A stretch of DNA of 59,886 nt, from positions 1 through 59,886 of the forward strand of contig JAAETI010000921.1 of assembly GCA_024228555.1 (NCBI GenBank), in the 5' to 3' direction. The stretch comes from a bacterium (lineage in GTDB: Bacteria; Actinomycetota; Acidimicrobiia; Spongiisociales; UBA5794). The notes beneath the pieces were generated by a model. It was not told the origin of the DNA. It worked only from the letters and a program-made list of their open reading frames with translations, and searched no databases. A program made the position numbers and the translations under genes. This document shows, in pieces, positions 36,808-46,270 of the stretch. Each line of letters starts with the position of its first letter. The first letter of the stretch is position 1.

Positions 36808-37506
36808 GTGCAGGAGCAGGACACGAGGAGGGCTGGGATCACCGACGGAGCGCGGTCGGTGGCGCCGTTGCTCCTTGCAGTTGTCCCTTTCGGTCTGGTG
36901 CTTGGCGTCACCGCGGCGGCTTCCACGGTTGGGGGCGGACTCGGGATCGCAACATCGTTCATCATCTTTGCGGGTGCGGCGCAATTGGTGACGGTTCAGC
37001 TGATGGACAGCGGCACCAGCCTTGCTGTGGTTGTCCTCACTGCCCTCGTGGTGAACGTGCGACACCTCATGTACAGCGCAGCCTTGGCTCCGCATTTCAG
37101 CGAGTTCCCTCGCCGATCTCGGTTGCTGCTCCCCTATGTATTGACGGACCAGGCCTTTGCGGTGTCGATGCTTCGCTACGAGACAACCACCGACCCCCTC
37201 TACAAGCGCTGGTTCTACACCGGGGCCGCGTTCACGCTGTGGGGTTCATGGCAGGTGGCCACTGTCGCCGGAGTCGTGCTTGGCGCACAGATACCGGCGT
37301 CGTTGGGTTTGGGCTTTGCGATACCTCTTGTCTTCCTGGTCCTACTGATTCCGGTCGTGCAGACCCGCCCCGGTTTGGTCGCGGGGATAGTGGGCGGAGT
37401 TGTCGCTGTTGCAGCCAGTGCCGCTCCGTTCGGATTGGGTCTTGTGACCGGGGCGCTGATGGGCGTTGGCGCCGGAGTCATGATGGAACGGGCAGGGCAT
37501 CGCTGA
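36808..37506 (+). CDS. azlC: AzlC-family branched-chain amino acid exporter, large subunit
   Basis: The 232-residue protein has the AzlC motifs PFGLVLGVTAAA, FAGAAQLVTVQLM and VVNVRHLMYSAALAPHF, then DQAFAV in the middle. AzlC/AzlD form a membrane complex exporting branched-chain amino acids or analogues. The start is GTG 36808 after AGGGAG. It overlaps azlD by 1 nt. Confidence 0.92.
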   Translation: MQEQDTRRAGITDGARSVAPLLLAVVPFGLVLGVTAAASTVGGGLGIATSFIIFAGAAQLVTVQLMDSGTSLAVVVLTALVVNVRHLMYSAALAPHFSEFPRRSRLLLPYVLTDQAFAVSMLRYETTTDPLYKRWFYTGAAFTLWGSWQVATVAGVVLGAQIPASLGLGFAIPLVFLVLLIPVVQTRPGLVAGIVGGVVAVAASAAPFGLGLVTGALMGVGAGVMMERAGHR

Positions 37507-37817
37507 TGTGGGGTGCAGTTGTCATCATCGGCCTCGGTACCTACCTCACTCGGCTGTCGTTTATCGGTGCGTTCGGTGAACGAAAGATGCCGGCATGGAT
37601 GGAGCTACCGCTGCGCTACGTCGCTCCTGCTGTCCTGGGCGCCATTGTGTTGCCTGCCGTCCTGATGCCCGACGGTGTCGTCGAGTTTGCCCCGACCGTG
37701 AACCCACGGTTTCTCGCTGCGGTCATCGCCGGAGCGGTTGCGTACAAGTGGCGGAACGTTTCGCTGGTGATCGCCGTCGGTATGGCCTCGCTCTGGGTCC
37801 TCGACTGGCTCTTCTAG
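37506..37817 (+). CDS. azlD: AzlD-family exporter small subunit
   Basis: The 103-residue protein has four membrane segments and the AzlD signature G-T-Y-L-T-R near the N-terminus and LRYVAPAVLGAIVLPA. ATG 37506 overlaps the azlC stop (TGATG). It is the partner of AzlC. Confidence 0.9.
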   Translation: MWGAVVIIGLGTYLTRLSFIGAFGERKMPAWMELPLRYVAPAVLGAIVLPAVLMPDGVVEFAPTVNPRFLAAVIAGAVAYKWRNVSLVIAVGMASLWVLDWLF

Positions 37818-37937
37818 CATTGTTTAGCCGTGATTTATCCGAGGATTGTCAATGGCATAACTGCCCATCGGCCACAATCGATGAGTGAGCTACTGCACAC
37901 TTCCAACTCGTAGAACACAGCGTCGCGGAGGGCTGTG

Positions 37938-38426
37938 TTGAGGCTGCCAAGGCTGTCTCGACGCGACTTTCTTTCCCGAATGGTCGGAGCCGTAGCCGGC
38001 TGCATGGCCGCCCTTATCGGCGTCCCCAGCGCAGTGTTTCTGATAGGCCCATCTCAGGAACGCTCTGCGGGAGGATGGGTTCCGGTGGGGTCTGTCGGCG
38101 AAATCCCGCTCAACCAGCCCACTCTCTTCAACACGACGGTTGCCAAGCAGCGCGGTTGGGTTGTCGAACAACAGGAACTCTCAGTCTTTGTTTCCACACA
38201 AGACGGCACCGACTTCGTGGCACTCTCTGATCGCTGCACTCATCTGGCGTGCCGGGTCCGCTTTGTGGATGAGATGGAGCAGACCGCCAAACCGGGCTTC
38301 TTCTGCCCGTGTCACAACGGAGTCTTCGACGCAAGCGGGGAGATTGTTGCGGGGCCGATTCCACGACCACTGGACCGATTCGACACGAAGGTCGAAGAAG
38401 GCCAGCTGTTTGTGAAGGAGGTCTAG
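37938..38426 (+). CDS. qcrA: Rieske iron-sulfur subunit of a cytochrome bc complex
   Basis: The protein has about 162 residues. The N-terminus carries a twin-arginine signal (SRRDFLSR) followed by one membrane anchor (AVAGCMAALIGVPSAVFLIG). The cluster ligands form C-T-H-L-A-C (about 100-105) and C-P-C-H-N-G (about 123-128). This short, single-anchor form differs from the long three-helix QcrA usual in actinobacteria and resembles the b6f/Bacillus type. The start is TTG 37938, 6 nt after GGAGG (GTG 37935 is possible). First gene of the operon. Confidence 0.92.
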   Translation: MRLPRLSRRDFLSRMVGAVAGCMAALIGVPSAVFLIGPSQERSAGGWVPVGSVGEIPLNQPTLFNTTVAKQRGWVVEQQELSVFVSTQDGTDFVALSDRCTHLACRVRFVDEMEQTAKPGFFCPCHNGVFDASGEIVAGPIPRPLDRFDTKVEEGQLFVKEV

Positions 38427-38430
38427 CCGG

Positions 38431-39117
38431 ATGGGGACTCGGCTTGGCGATTGGATTGACGAGCGCAGCTCTTGGCGTGAGGGGTGGAGCCGAGTGTTTC
38501 TTGCGCGCATACCTCGTGTGTCGTGGGGGCACACGCTCGGTGCCGCCACTCTCATCTCCATCGTGGTCCTCATGGTCACCGGGCTGTTGCTGACTGTTTA
38601 CTACGTTGCCAGCCCCACGGACGCACACCAGAGCGTGCAATACGTCACCAACGTGGTGCCTCTCGGATGGCTTATCCGCGGGCTCCATCACTGGGCCGCC
38701 AGCGCACTCGTTGTGCTCGCCATTGCACACCTGATCAGAGTGATCGCTCATGGTGCCTACAAGTACCCCCGCGAATTCACTTGGTATAGCGGGATTGCGC
38801 TCCTGCTCCTCGTATTTGCGTTTGGCGTGACCGGAAGCCTGCTGCCATGGGATCAGCGGGCCTACTGGGCAACCCAGGTTCGCATCGAGATCTTTGCGAC
38901 TGTCCCACTTATCGGTGATTGGTTCGCTCGCTTCATCCAGGGCGGCGAGGAGTTGTCTGGGTTGACCCTGAGCCGGTTCTACGCTGCCCACGTCTGGCTG
39001 CTGCCCCTTCTCTTGGTCGGTCTGCTGTGGACCCACCTCCGGTTGGTGGTGCGTCATGGAATCTCCGCAAGCCCCAGAGAGCGAAGAGGCCCACGGCGGA
39101 GGATGTGGCACCGATGA
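38431..39117 (+). CDS. qcrB: Cytochrome b (b6-type, N-terminal four-helix part)
   Basis: The 228-residue protein has four helices. Heme ligands are in HHWAASALVVLAIAH (13 residues between) and HVWLLPLLLVGLLWTH (14 residues between). The 14-residue second spacing is the mark of b6-type rather than mitochondrial-type cytochrome b. No Cys for a covalent heme ci is visible. It starts 4 nt after the Rieske stop, following GGAGG. The C-terminal helices are encoded separately in the next gene, whose ATG overlaps this stop. Confidence 0.92.
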   Translation: MGTRLGDWIDERSSWREGWSRVFLARIPRVSWGHTLGAATLISIVVLMVTGLLLTVYYVASPTDAHQSVQYVTNVVPLGWLIRGLHHWAASALVVLAIAHLIRVIAHGAYKYPREFTWYSGIALLLLVFAFGVTGSLLPWDQRAYWATQVRIEIFATVPLIGDWFARFIQGGEELSGLTLSRFYAAHVWLLPLLLVGLLWTHLRLVVRHGISASPRERRGPRRRMWHR

Positions 39118-40436
39118 GAGCGGACGAGGAAGCTCGCTATCTCGAGGAGTATCGGGAAGACGTACGGGGCGGCGAGCCATACTTCCCGCGCTATGCCTTG
39201 CGGGACACATCGGTGGGTCTAGGGATCATTGTGGTGCTGATGGCGTTGTCAGCGTGGCTGGGCGCACCTCTCGACGAGCAAGCCGATCCGCTGGCCACTG
39301 AGTACGTGCCACGCCCCGAGTGGTACTTCTTCTTCATATTCCAGTTGCTCAAGTACTTCAGCGGCGAGTGGGAGGTTGTCGGCATCGTTGTGATTCCGGT
39401 GCTGGCCGTGGTCTTTCTGGCACTACTGCCGTTTCTCGACCGGTCCCGCACCAGGCATTATCGCACCCGCCCGATTGTCACCGGGACCACCTTGCTCCTG
39501 CTGGTGGGTGGTGTAGTTCTGACAATCATTGCGGTCGCGGAGGCTCCGCCTCCGGCCGATGCCTCGGTCCTCACGTTCGAGGCTGCCGCTGTGGATGGGG
39601 CGGGCCTCTTTTCTGCCCAGTGCGCCATTTGCCACGGTGACTTCGGTGAGGGAGCGCCGAACCCGGCCCAGCCCGGTGACATCACTGCCCCGATCAGCAC
39701 CGCTGAGTATCTCGAAAGTCGTACTGATGCCACTATCCGCGAGGCCATTTCTGCCGGCTTCCCTCAGTTCGGTATGGCTGCGTTTGAGGTGGCCCATGGC
39801 GGACCGCTCCAAGCCAATGAAGTTGATGCGATCGTGGCCCACATTCGGCATTGGGAAATTGAACCACCTGTAGCCCTTGATCCTGCCGTCTCCGACGCAG
39901 CACTGTCGGAGAGCGCAGAGTTCCTCTTCCCACAGTTCTGTGCGCAGTGCCATGGCGATGTCGGCCAAGGCGGCGTTGGCCCTGCGTTCTCCGACGCCGA
40001 GCTACAGCAAGCGCGAACGGATCAGCAACTCTTTGATAGCATCAACCTGGGCCATGAAGCAACGGCGATGATCGCCTGGGGTGAGGTTCTCACCCAAACC
40101 CAGATCGAGGGGCTGGTTCAGCACATCAGGTCCCTTGGCAATGCAGGGCGGCCTGGAGAGCTGAGCTACACCCTCGACGTGCTTCCAATCTTCGAGGTTC
40201 GCTGCGTCGCTTGTCATGGAACCGCGGGAGGCTGGGACGCCACGACGTGGCAATTGGCGATCAGCTCTGGCGACAACGCTCCTGTGGTGTTGCCGGGCGA
40301 CTCCGCTAACAGCAGCCTCGCACAAATGATGTTGGGCACTCATCCCGAGGGTGTGCTCATGCCACCCGACGGACTTTTGCCCGATCCTCTTGTTCAGCTA
40401 GTCGTCGATTGGATAGAGGGAGGAGCGCTCGAATGA
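39114..40436 (+). CDS. Cytochrome b subunit IV fused to a triheme cytochrome c
   Basis: The protein has 440 residues. Residues about 1-130 are subunit IV-like, with the Qo-site motif P-E-W-Y-F-F and helices to about 120. After another membrane segment (TGTTLLLLVGGVVLTIIAVAEA) come three c-type heme sites: CAICH, CAQCH and CVACH. The first two lie in cytochrome-c-like domains. The third is in a planctomycete-type cytochrome c-like domain ending MPPDG. ATG 39114 overlaps the cytochrome b stop (ATGA). It would receive electrons from the Rieske centre and pass them outward. Confidence 0.9.
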   Translation: MRADEEARYLEEYREDVRGGEPYFPRYALRDTSVGLGIIVVLMALSAWLGAPLDEQADPLATEYVPRPEWYFFFIFQLLKYFSGEWEVVGIVVIPVLAVVFLALLPFLDRSRTRHYRTRPIVTGTTLLLLVGGVVLTIIAVAEAPPPADASVLTFEAAAVDGAGLFSAQCAICHGDFGEGAPNPAQPGDITAPISTAEYLESRTDATIREAISAGFPQFGMAAFEVAHGGPLQANEVDAIVAHIRHWEIEPPVALDPAVSDAALSESAEFLFPQFCAQCHGDVGQGGVGPAFSDAELQQARTDQQLFDSINLGHEATAMIAWGEVLTQTQIEGLVQHIRSLGNAGRPGELSYTLDVLPIFEVRCVACHGTAGGWDATTWQLAISSGDNAPVVLPGDSANSSLAQMMLGTHPEGVLMPPDGLLPDPLVQLVVDWIEGGALE

Positions 40437-42346
40437 CGAGCCCCACACCGACCCGCCTGCCCCGAATCTCAGTAGTTGTGTCATGGATACTGGCCCTCTT
40501 CATAGGGGTGATCGTGTTTGCCAGCGCAGACACAGCCGCAGCCAAGTCGGGGTTTCTTGGCGACTTCAACGCGATCTATGGCACGGCGGGAACGCCTCTC
40601 GATTCGTGCTCGCTTTGTCACACGAACGTCCCGGCCGTGAACAGCTATGGCGCCGACTGGAAGAGCAACGGCAAGAGTTTCTCTGCGATCGACGGCATGG
40701 ACTCCGACGGTGATGGGTGGCCGAATCTCCAGGAGATCCAGGCGCTGACCATGCCAGGCGACTCCTCGAGCACTCCGCCACCGGCGACGACTACGACCCA
40801 GCCTCCGGGGTCGACCACGACTACAACACAACCGACGACGACGACCACAACCTTGCCGCCAACGGGGAACGGCCCGCTCAGCTTCGACTTCAAGGATTTC
40901 GATGTTCCCGGATCGGTTGATGTAACCAACGGCAGCGTCACCAGAGAGATCAAGGTGAAGCTCGAAATAGAAGACGCCGCCGACGGCTCCAATGTCACCA
41001 CAGATATTCAACTCTGGGCGAACGGGCAACTTGCCCAGACCATCACGAGGACCAAGAAGGCCGAGGATGACGGCGAGGTCGAGCTTGAGGTCAAATTCAC
41101 CTTCACCTTCAACTCCTCACACGTTCCGAAGATCAACTGGTGGGCAATTGCAGTAGTTGCCGGCCAGGCGTCGGCTCCCGAGACCGCTTCGACGACGGTG
41201 ACGGGCCCGCCACCGCCGACAACCACGCAGCCACCAGGGACGACGACAACGCAACCTCCCGGTACCTCAACCACCCAGCCTCCGAGTACATCGACAACGC
41301 AGCCCCCGTCGGGCGGGCCCAACGGCGCCGCCATTTACGCAGCCTCCTGCGCTGGGTGTCATGGGGCAGATGGCAGCGGTGGTTTCGGCGGGCCGGTCGC
41401 GGGGACCTCGATGAGCCTTAGCGAAGTCGTGACGATCACTGCAGATGGTGCCCCGGGGATGCCGGCCTTCTCTGGCGGACTGTCGGGCGCCGAAATTGAT
41501 GCGGTGTCGGCGTATGTGCTCACCCTAAGCGGAGGCGGTGAGCCGCCGGTCACGACTACGACGACACTTCCACCGGGTACGCCACCGGGAAGTGGCGCTG
41601 CGCTCTATCGCCAGCATTGTGCAGGGTGTCACGGTGTCAACGCCGATGGTGGGCCGGGTGGGCCGTTGGTTGGCTCGTCACTCAGCTTTGCACAACAGGT
41701 CTCGGTCACCGCACAGGGTTCCGGGGGGATGCCCGGCTTCAGCTCAGTACTCACGGGCGGCGAGATCGACTCGATCATTCGATATGTCCAGGGTCTCGGT
41801 GGTCCGGGATCAACGACAACGACGACAGCCCCGCCTGATCAGGAAAGCGGTGCCGCCATCTATGGCCGCCTCTGTGCTGCCTGCCATGGCGGTGATGGAT
41901 CGGGCGGCCCTGGCGGGCCCATCCTGGGTACGGGCTATCACGGCTCAGCCCTAACCGGAGTCATCGGCGACGGCGTTGGAACCATGCCGGGCTTTGGATC
42001 ACAGCTGAATGACGGCCAGATGACGCGGCTCGTCGCATATGTCGAGGGTCTTGCCAGCGGAACGATTATCCCCGGCGAGGACGGTGATGCCGATCTGGCG
42101 CTGCTCGGCGAGGACGGTCTTGTGAACCCGGCTGAAGGTTTTGCGGGACATCTGTCTGAGCGCGATGTGGCTGAAGGCAGCGAGAGTGGTGCGCTTGGTG
42201 GCGAACTCGCAGCGGCATCGCCGTTGCCGGTTGGCAACCCTGTTGGCTGGACACTCGCCCTGGCGATAGCCGCCTTCCTGATCGCAGTCGGGTCGGCAAT
42301 CACCGGTGCCATGCCTCGCGAGACAGAGGAGCGTGCGGCTTCGTAG
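40433..42346 (+). CDS. Membrane-anchored tetraheme cytochrome c with Thr/Pro linkers
   Basis: The 637-residue protein has an N-terminal membrane/signal segment (about 12-34) and a C-terminal helix (WTLALAIAAFLIAVGSAI). Heme sites are CSLCH (near 58), then CAGCH, CAGCH and CAACH in three cytochrome c modules (about 300-550). Each is separated by TTTT/PPGT-rich linkers typical of extracytoplasmic actinobacterial proteins. The region after the first heme holds a Ca-binding-like DSDGDGWPN. A beta-rich domain (about 145-250) has no recognised family. It overlaps the triheme gene by 4 nt and is probably a dedicated electron acceptor of this bc complex. Confidence 0.88.
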   Translation: MTSPTPTRLPRISVVVSWILALFIGVIVFASADTAAAKSGFLGDFNAIYGTAGTPLDSCSLCHTNVPAVNSYGADWKSNGKSFSAIDGMDSDGDGWPNLQEIQALTMPGDSSSTPPPATTTTQPPGSTTTTTQPTTTTTTLPPTGNGPLSFDFKDFDVPGSVDVTNGSVTREIKVKLEIEDAADGSNVTTDIQLWANGQLAQTITRTKKAEDDGEVELEVKFTFTFNSSHVPKINWWAIAVVAGQASAPETASTTVTGPPPPTTTQPPGTTTTQPPGTSTTQPPSTSTTQPPSGGPNGAAIYAASCAGCHGADGSGGFGGPVAGTSMSLSEVVTITADGAPGMPAFSGGLSGAEIDAVSAYVLTLSGGGEPPVTTTTTLPPGTPPGSGAALYRQHCAGCHGVNADGGPGGPLVGSSLSFAQQVSVTAQGSGGMPGFSSVLTGGEIDSIIRYVQGLGGPGSTTTTTAPPDQESGAAIYGRLCAACHGGDGSGGPGGPILGTGYHGSALTGVIGDGVGTMPGFGSQLNDGQMTRLVAYVEGLASGTIIPGEDGDADLALLGEDGLVNPAEGFAGHLSERDVAEGSESGALGGELAAASPLPVGNPVGWTLALAIAAFLIAVGSAITGAMPRETEERAAS

Positions 42347-42414
42347 GCGGACGCAGGCCCTTCTGATTGTCGTTGACGTCGATGCATGCCAACCTATGGA
42401 CTCAGCGGGTCTAA

Positions 42415-43182
42415 ATGGGGAGCAGCGGTCGCGTGAACAAAATCGTTGATTGGATCTTCACTATCCCGTTTCTAATCGGCTTCGGGCTCACCCTGGTTGT
42501 GTTCGAGCCCATTGCCAGGATTGCTCGCTTGTTTGGATTGCGACCCATGGAAGTGACGATGGGCGTTATGCAGAGGATCCTGCTTGTCGTCTTTCGTGTC
42601 GGAGGCACCCGACTCCACGTTGAACGCTCGCCGCAAGTGTTGCCGCGTACCGCATACATAATCGTGTCGAATCATCAGAGCCTCTTCGACATCCCGATAT
42701 TTGGCGGCTTGCTCTTCAGCAACTACCCCAAATACATCTCGAAACGGGAGCTGGGGCGATGGCTGCCTTCCGTTTCGTTCAACCTGACCCACGGCGGGAA
42801 CGCAATCATCGATCGAGGCGACCCAGTGCAGGCTCGTGCTGCCATTCGAGAACTCGGAGAGGCGGCGCAGGACCGCAATGTTGCCGTTGTCATCTTCCCC
42901 GAAGGAACACGATCTCGTGACGGGAGGCTGAAGTCATTCCGGCTCGGCGGTCTCACTGAGCTGCTTGAAGCAGCTCCTTTGCTACCGGTCGTTCCCACCA
43001 CGATTGACGGAGCCTGGGAACTATTGAGGTACAAGCTCTTCCCGATCCCGTTTGGCACAAAGGTGAAGGTCCGGTTCTCTGACCCGCTACCCCGCCAGGA
43101 AGATGAGGATCCGACTGAGCTGTTGCGCCAGGCCCATGACATCATTCAAGGAACACTGCTCGAATGGAGGACAGATGACTGA
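42415..43182 (+). CDS. plsC: 1-acylglycerol-3-phosphate acyltransferase (PlsC-like)
   Basis: The 255-residue protein has an N-terminal membrane segment and the acyltransferase motifs N-H-Q-S-L-F-D (the HX4D-type block), FPEGTRS, and VVPTTIDGAW. It acylates lysophosphatidate in phospholipid synthesis. A GTG at 42433 is an alternative start. It overlaps the following gene by 8 nt. Confidence 0.9.
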   Translation: MGSSGRVNKIVDWIFTIPFLIGFGLTLVVFEPIARIARLFGLRPMEVTMGVMQRILLVVFRVGGTRLHVERSPQVLPRTAYIIVSNHQSLFDIPIFGGLLFSNYPKYISKRELGRWLPSVSFNLTHGGNAIIDRGDPVQARAAIRELGEAAQDRNVAVVIFPEGTRSRDGRLKSFRLGGLTELLEAAPLLPVVPTTIDGAWELLRYKLFPIPFGTKVKVRFSDPLPRQEDEDPTELLRQAHDIIQGTLLEWRTDD

Positions 43183-43567
43183 AACATGCGAATGTCATCT
43201 CGAGGTCGCCAGGCTGCACCAGTTCTTCCAGGACTGGTTCCAAGGGGTGTTGGACGTTGGCGAGTTCGCCGTTTGCGAGCAAGCGCTCGCCGACGGTTTC
43301 ACGATCACCACACCCGGTGGCGAGATGGTTGAGCGCAAGGAGATCCTCGAAGCGATCCGCATCCACCGCGGGGGCGAACACGCCGAGTTCCAGATCAGGA
43401 CCGTAGGGCGGGCCTGCCAACAAGTGCGTGGCTTGCATATCTCGACCTACGAAGAGCACCAGACCGGAGCGCGGGCGACGGTCCGGCTATCGACCGCCGT
43501 AATCGGATCCGGTGACGGCGGCTTCGTCTGGCACGCCGTTCACGAGACGTGGATCACAGCCGCCTAG
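43175..43567 (+). CDS. SnoaL/DUF4440-like small protein
   Basis: The 130-residue protein has the NTF2-like pattern: FFQDWFQGVLDVGEFAVCEQALADGFTITTPGGEMVERKEILEAIRIHRG and a C-terminal strand VWHAVHETWI. The start is ATG 43175 after GGAGG; the upstream frame is a plsC shadow. NTF2-like proteins are isomerases/hydrolases or binding domains. The substrate is unknown. Confidence 0.75.
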   Translation: MTETCECHLEVARLHQFFQDWFQGVLDVGEFAVCEQALADGFTITTPGGEMVERKEILEAIRIHRGGEHAEFQIRTVGRACQQVRGLHISTYEEHQTGARATVRLSTAVIGSGDGGFVWHAVHETWITAA

Positions 43568-43588
43568 CTCTGCCGACTCGTCAAGCAG

Positions 43589-46270
43589 TCAGAGTTCCGT
43601 CCACACGTACTGAACGCCGGGGTTGGTCTTGCTGCGCTCGACCTGGAAGTCCATCGACTTGACCAAGTCAAGCATGCGGTGGTTGGCAGTGAGAACCTCA
43701 CCTTCCATCAGATCGAGACCGCGGGAACGAGCGATCTCCATCAATCGCTTCAGCATGCGCTGTCCGATCCCATGGCCCTGGAACTCATCAGAGATGACCA
43801 AGGCGAACTCACAACTGTTCTGATCCGGGTTCATGACATAGCGAACGACACCGTGTTCGATCTCGTATCCGTCCTCCACCGTCACCGCGATGAGAGCCAT
43901 CTCTCTGTCGTAGTCGATCTGGGTGAAGCGAACCAACATCTCTGGGGTCAGCTCGTGAACCGCATGCATGAAGCGGAAGTACTTGGCTTCATCAGACAAC
44001 CCGCGGATGAAGTCCTGCTCGATTTCGGCATCCTCCGGCCGGATCGGGCGGATGGTGACATCGCGACCGTCGGTAAGCTGAAAACGTGACTCCAGATCCG
44101 TCGGGTACGGATGGATCGCCATATGGGCATATGCATCGGTTGACGGCTTGGGGACACCAACCACGATGCGGGCGTCGACGGCAACGGCACCGCTGTCATC
44201 GAGGATCAGCGGGTTGATATCCATCTCCTGTAGCCAAGGAAGCTCGCAGGCCATGTTGGAGACACGCAGCAGCACATCGACCAATGAGTCAGTGTTGGCG
44301 GCGGGCATGTTGCGGAACTGCTTCAACATCTTGGCGATCTTCGTACGCTTGATCAGGTTCTTAGCGAGCCGCACGTTGAGCGGCGGCAGCGCCACGGCGG
44401 CGTCCTTCATGACCTCGACCCATGTTCCACCGGCACCAAAGCTGATCACGGGGCCAAAGACCGGGTCGTTGATGACCCCGATCATGACTTCACGTCCGTT
44501 GGTCGTGCGGTGCATCTGTTCGACGGTGACCCCGAGCAGGTTGGCGTCGGGGCGCTTCACTGCGACCCGCTCCATGAGATCGCGGTACGCACCGCGGACA
44601 TCGCCGGCGTTGCGAATGTTCAGCTTGACGCCGCCGACATCTGACTTGTGTGAAATGTCTTCCGAGTAGATCTTCATGGCAACGGGGAAGCCCATTGACA
44701 CAGCGAGCACCAACGCTTCTTCTGCCGATCGTGCAATACCGTTGCGAACGGTCGGAATCCTGAACGCCTCCAGGAGAGCGATTGACTCCGGCTCAGTGAG
44801 AACATCTCGTTTCTCGTTCAGCGCGCTCTCGATGATCAGACGTGCGGCTTCGATGTTCGGTTCCTCATGATGCAACGACAACTTGCCGGGCGTCTGCAGC
44901 AGCAGTGATTGATTTGCCTTGTAGGCAGCCAGGTAGTGGAACGCATCGACTGCGGCCTCAGGTGTGTTGAAGGTCGGGATCTTCGCCTGGCGGAAGATCG
45001 CCCGGGCCGGATTCACTTGGACACCGCCCATCCACGACGTGATGATCGGCTTCCGGTTCGTCTCCGCTGCGGTGACAACTGCTTCGGCGACCTCAACTGG
45101 GGCGGTCATTGCCTGCGGAGTGAGGATGACAAGCACCCCATCGACACCCTTGTCCTGCAGACAGATGTCGATCGCGGCCTGGTAGCGCTCCGGGGGTGCG
45201 TCTCCGATTATGTCTGCCGGATTCCGATGGGACCAGGTTTCGGGAAGAACCTCATCTAGGGCTTCGAGTGTCTCGTCGCTGAGCTCGGCAAGTTCGAGTC
45301 CGACCTCGGGTACGTGGTCGGCGGCCAGCACAGCAGGCCCACCGGCGTTGGTGATGATGGCGAGACGATTGCCGCTCGAGCGGTACTTGGAACCCAGAGT
45401 GCCGGCTGCGGCAAACACCTGACTGATGTTCTCAACACGCACTACACCAGATCGGGCGAGAGCAGCGCTGAACGCCTCGTCGCCGCCAACCAGCGCACCG
45501 GTGTGTGACATTGATGCCTCGGCACCTTCAGCGTGACGGCCCGCTTTGATAGCAATGATCGGCTTGATTCGCGATGCGGCCCGCAGCCCGCTCATGAATC
45601 GACGCGAGTCTTGGAGACCTTCGATGTAGAGGATGATGCTGCTGGTCTTTGTGTCAGAAGCCAGGTAGTCGAGAACGTCGCCAAAGTCGAGGTCGGCGCC
45701 GATACCGGTGGAGACGACGGCAGAGAATCCAACATCACGGTCTTCAGCCCAGTCCAGGATCGCCGTGCACAGTGCACCAGACTGCGAGACCAGGGCGATT
45801 CCACCCTCGGAAGCCGAGCTATTGCCAAATGTTGCGTTGAGACCAATGCTGGGCCGAATCAGACCCAGGCAATTGGGACCCAGGAAGCGGATGCCATACG
45901 AGCGGGCTGCGTCGCGAACCTTGTCCTCGAGGGCTCTACCTGTTTCTCCTACCTCGCGGAAGCCGGCAGACAGGATGATCATTGACTTGATGCCATATAC
46001 ACCGCACTGCTCGACAATCGCAGGGACGGTACGGGCCGGGGTGGCGACTATGGCGAGATCAACATCCTCACCGATCGAATCGAGATCGGGATACGCCTTC
46101 TTGCCTTGAACAGTTTCCCGTTTTGGGTTGATGGCATAGATGTCGCCTTCAAATCCTCCTTCGAGAAGATTCTTGAAAACAACTTGGCCGACGGAGTCGG
46201 CGGTTTCGCTGGCGCCGAACATCGCCACGGAAGTGGGAGCAAAGAGGGCGCTGAGATAATGGGGACGCAT
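43589..46270 (-). CDS. ADP-forming acyl-CoA synthetase fused to a GNAT acetyltransferase
   Basis: The protein has 893 residues. Domains in order: CoA-binding (about 8-135, VAMFGASE), succinyl-CoA-ligase-like (to about 450) with S-H256-T-G-A-L, ATP-grasp (about 480-700, ISHKSDVGGVKL), and a C-terminal GNAT (about 735-893) with the acetyl-CoA loop F-Q-G-H-G-I-G. This is the PatZ/YfiQ architecture of lysine acetyltransferases. In PatZ the phosphorylated His is lost and the synthetase half is inactive; here the His sits in its canonical context (close to His257 of the archaeal enzyme). It may therefore be both a synthetase and an acetyltransferase. AGGAGG lies 10 nt before ATG. Confidence 0.92.
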   Translation of the reverse strand: MRPHYLSALFAPTSVAMFGASETADSVGQVVFKNLLEGGFEGDIYAINPKRETVQGKKAYPDLDSIGEDVDLAIVATPARTVPAIVEQCGVYGIKSMIILSAGFREVGETGRALEDKVRDAARSYGIRFLGPNCLGLIRPSIGLNATFGNSSASEGGIALVSQSGALCTAILDWAEDRDVGFSAVVSTGIGADLDFGDVLDYLASDTKTSSIILYIEGLQDSRRFMSGLRAASRIKPIIAIKAGRHAEGAEASMSHTGALVGGDEAFSAALARSGVVRVENISQVFAAAGTLGSKYRSSGNRLAIITNAGGPAVLAADHVPEVGLELAELSDETLEALDEVLPETWSHRNPADIIGDAPPERYQAAIDICLQDKGVDGVLVILTPQAMTAPVEVAEAVVTAAETNRKPIITSWMGGVQVNPARAIFRQAKIPTFNTPEAAVDAFHYLAAYKANQSLLLQTPGKLSLHHEEPNIEAARLIIESALNEKRDVLTEPESIALLEAFRIPTVRNGIARSAEEALVLAVSMGFPVAMKIYSEDISHKSDVGGVKLNIRNAGDVRGAYRDLMERVAVKRPDANLLGVTVEQMHRTTNGREVMIGVINDPVFGPVISFGAGGTWVEVMKDAAVALPPLNVRLAKNLIKRTKIAKMLKQFRNMPAANTDSLVDVLLRVSNMACELPWLQEMDINPLILDDSGAVAVDARIVVGVPKPSTDAYAHMAIHPYPTDLESRFQLTDGRDVTIRPIRPEDAEIEQDFIRGLSDEAKYFRFMHAVHELTPEMLVRFTQIDYDREMALIAVTVEDGYEIEHGVVRYVMNPDQNSCEFALVISDEFQGHGIGQRMLKRLMEIARSRGLDLMEGEVLTANHRMLDLVKSMDFQVERSKTNPGVQYVWTEL

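Noticed and set aside
40780-41320. Short tandem ACC/ACG/CCG-rich arrays, as a possible CRISPR or minisatellite
   Set aside because: They encode the Thr/Pro linkers of the tetraheme cytochrome. Units are a few codons long, irregular and in frame, with no spacers.
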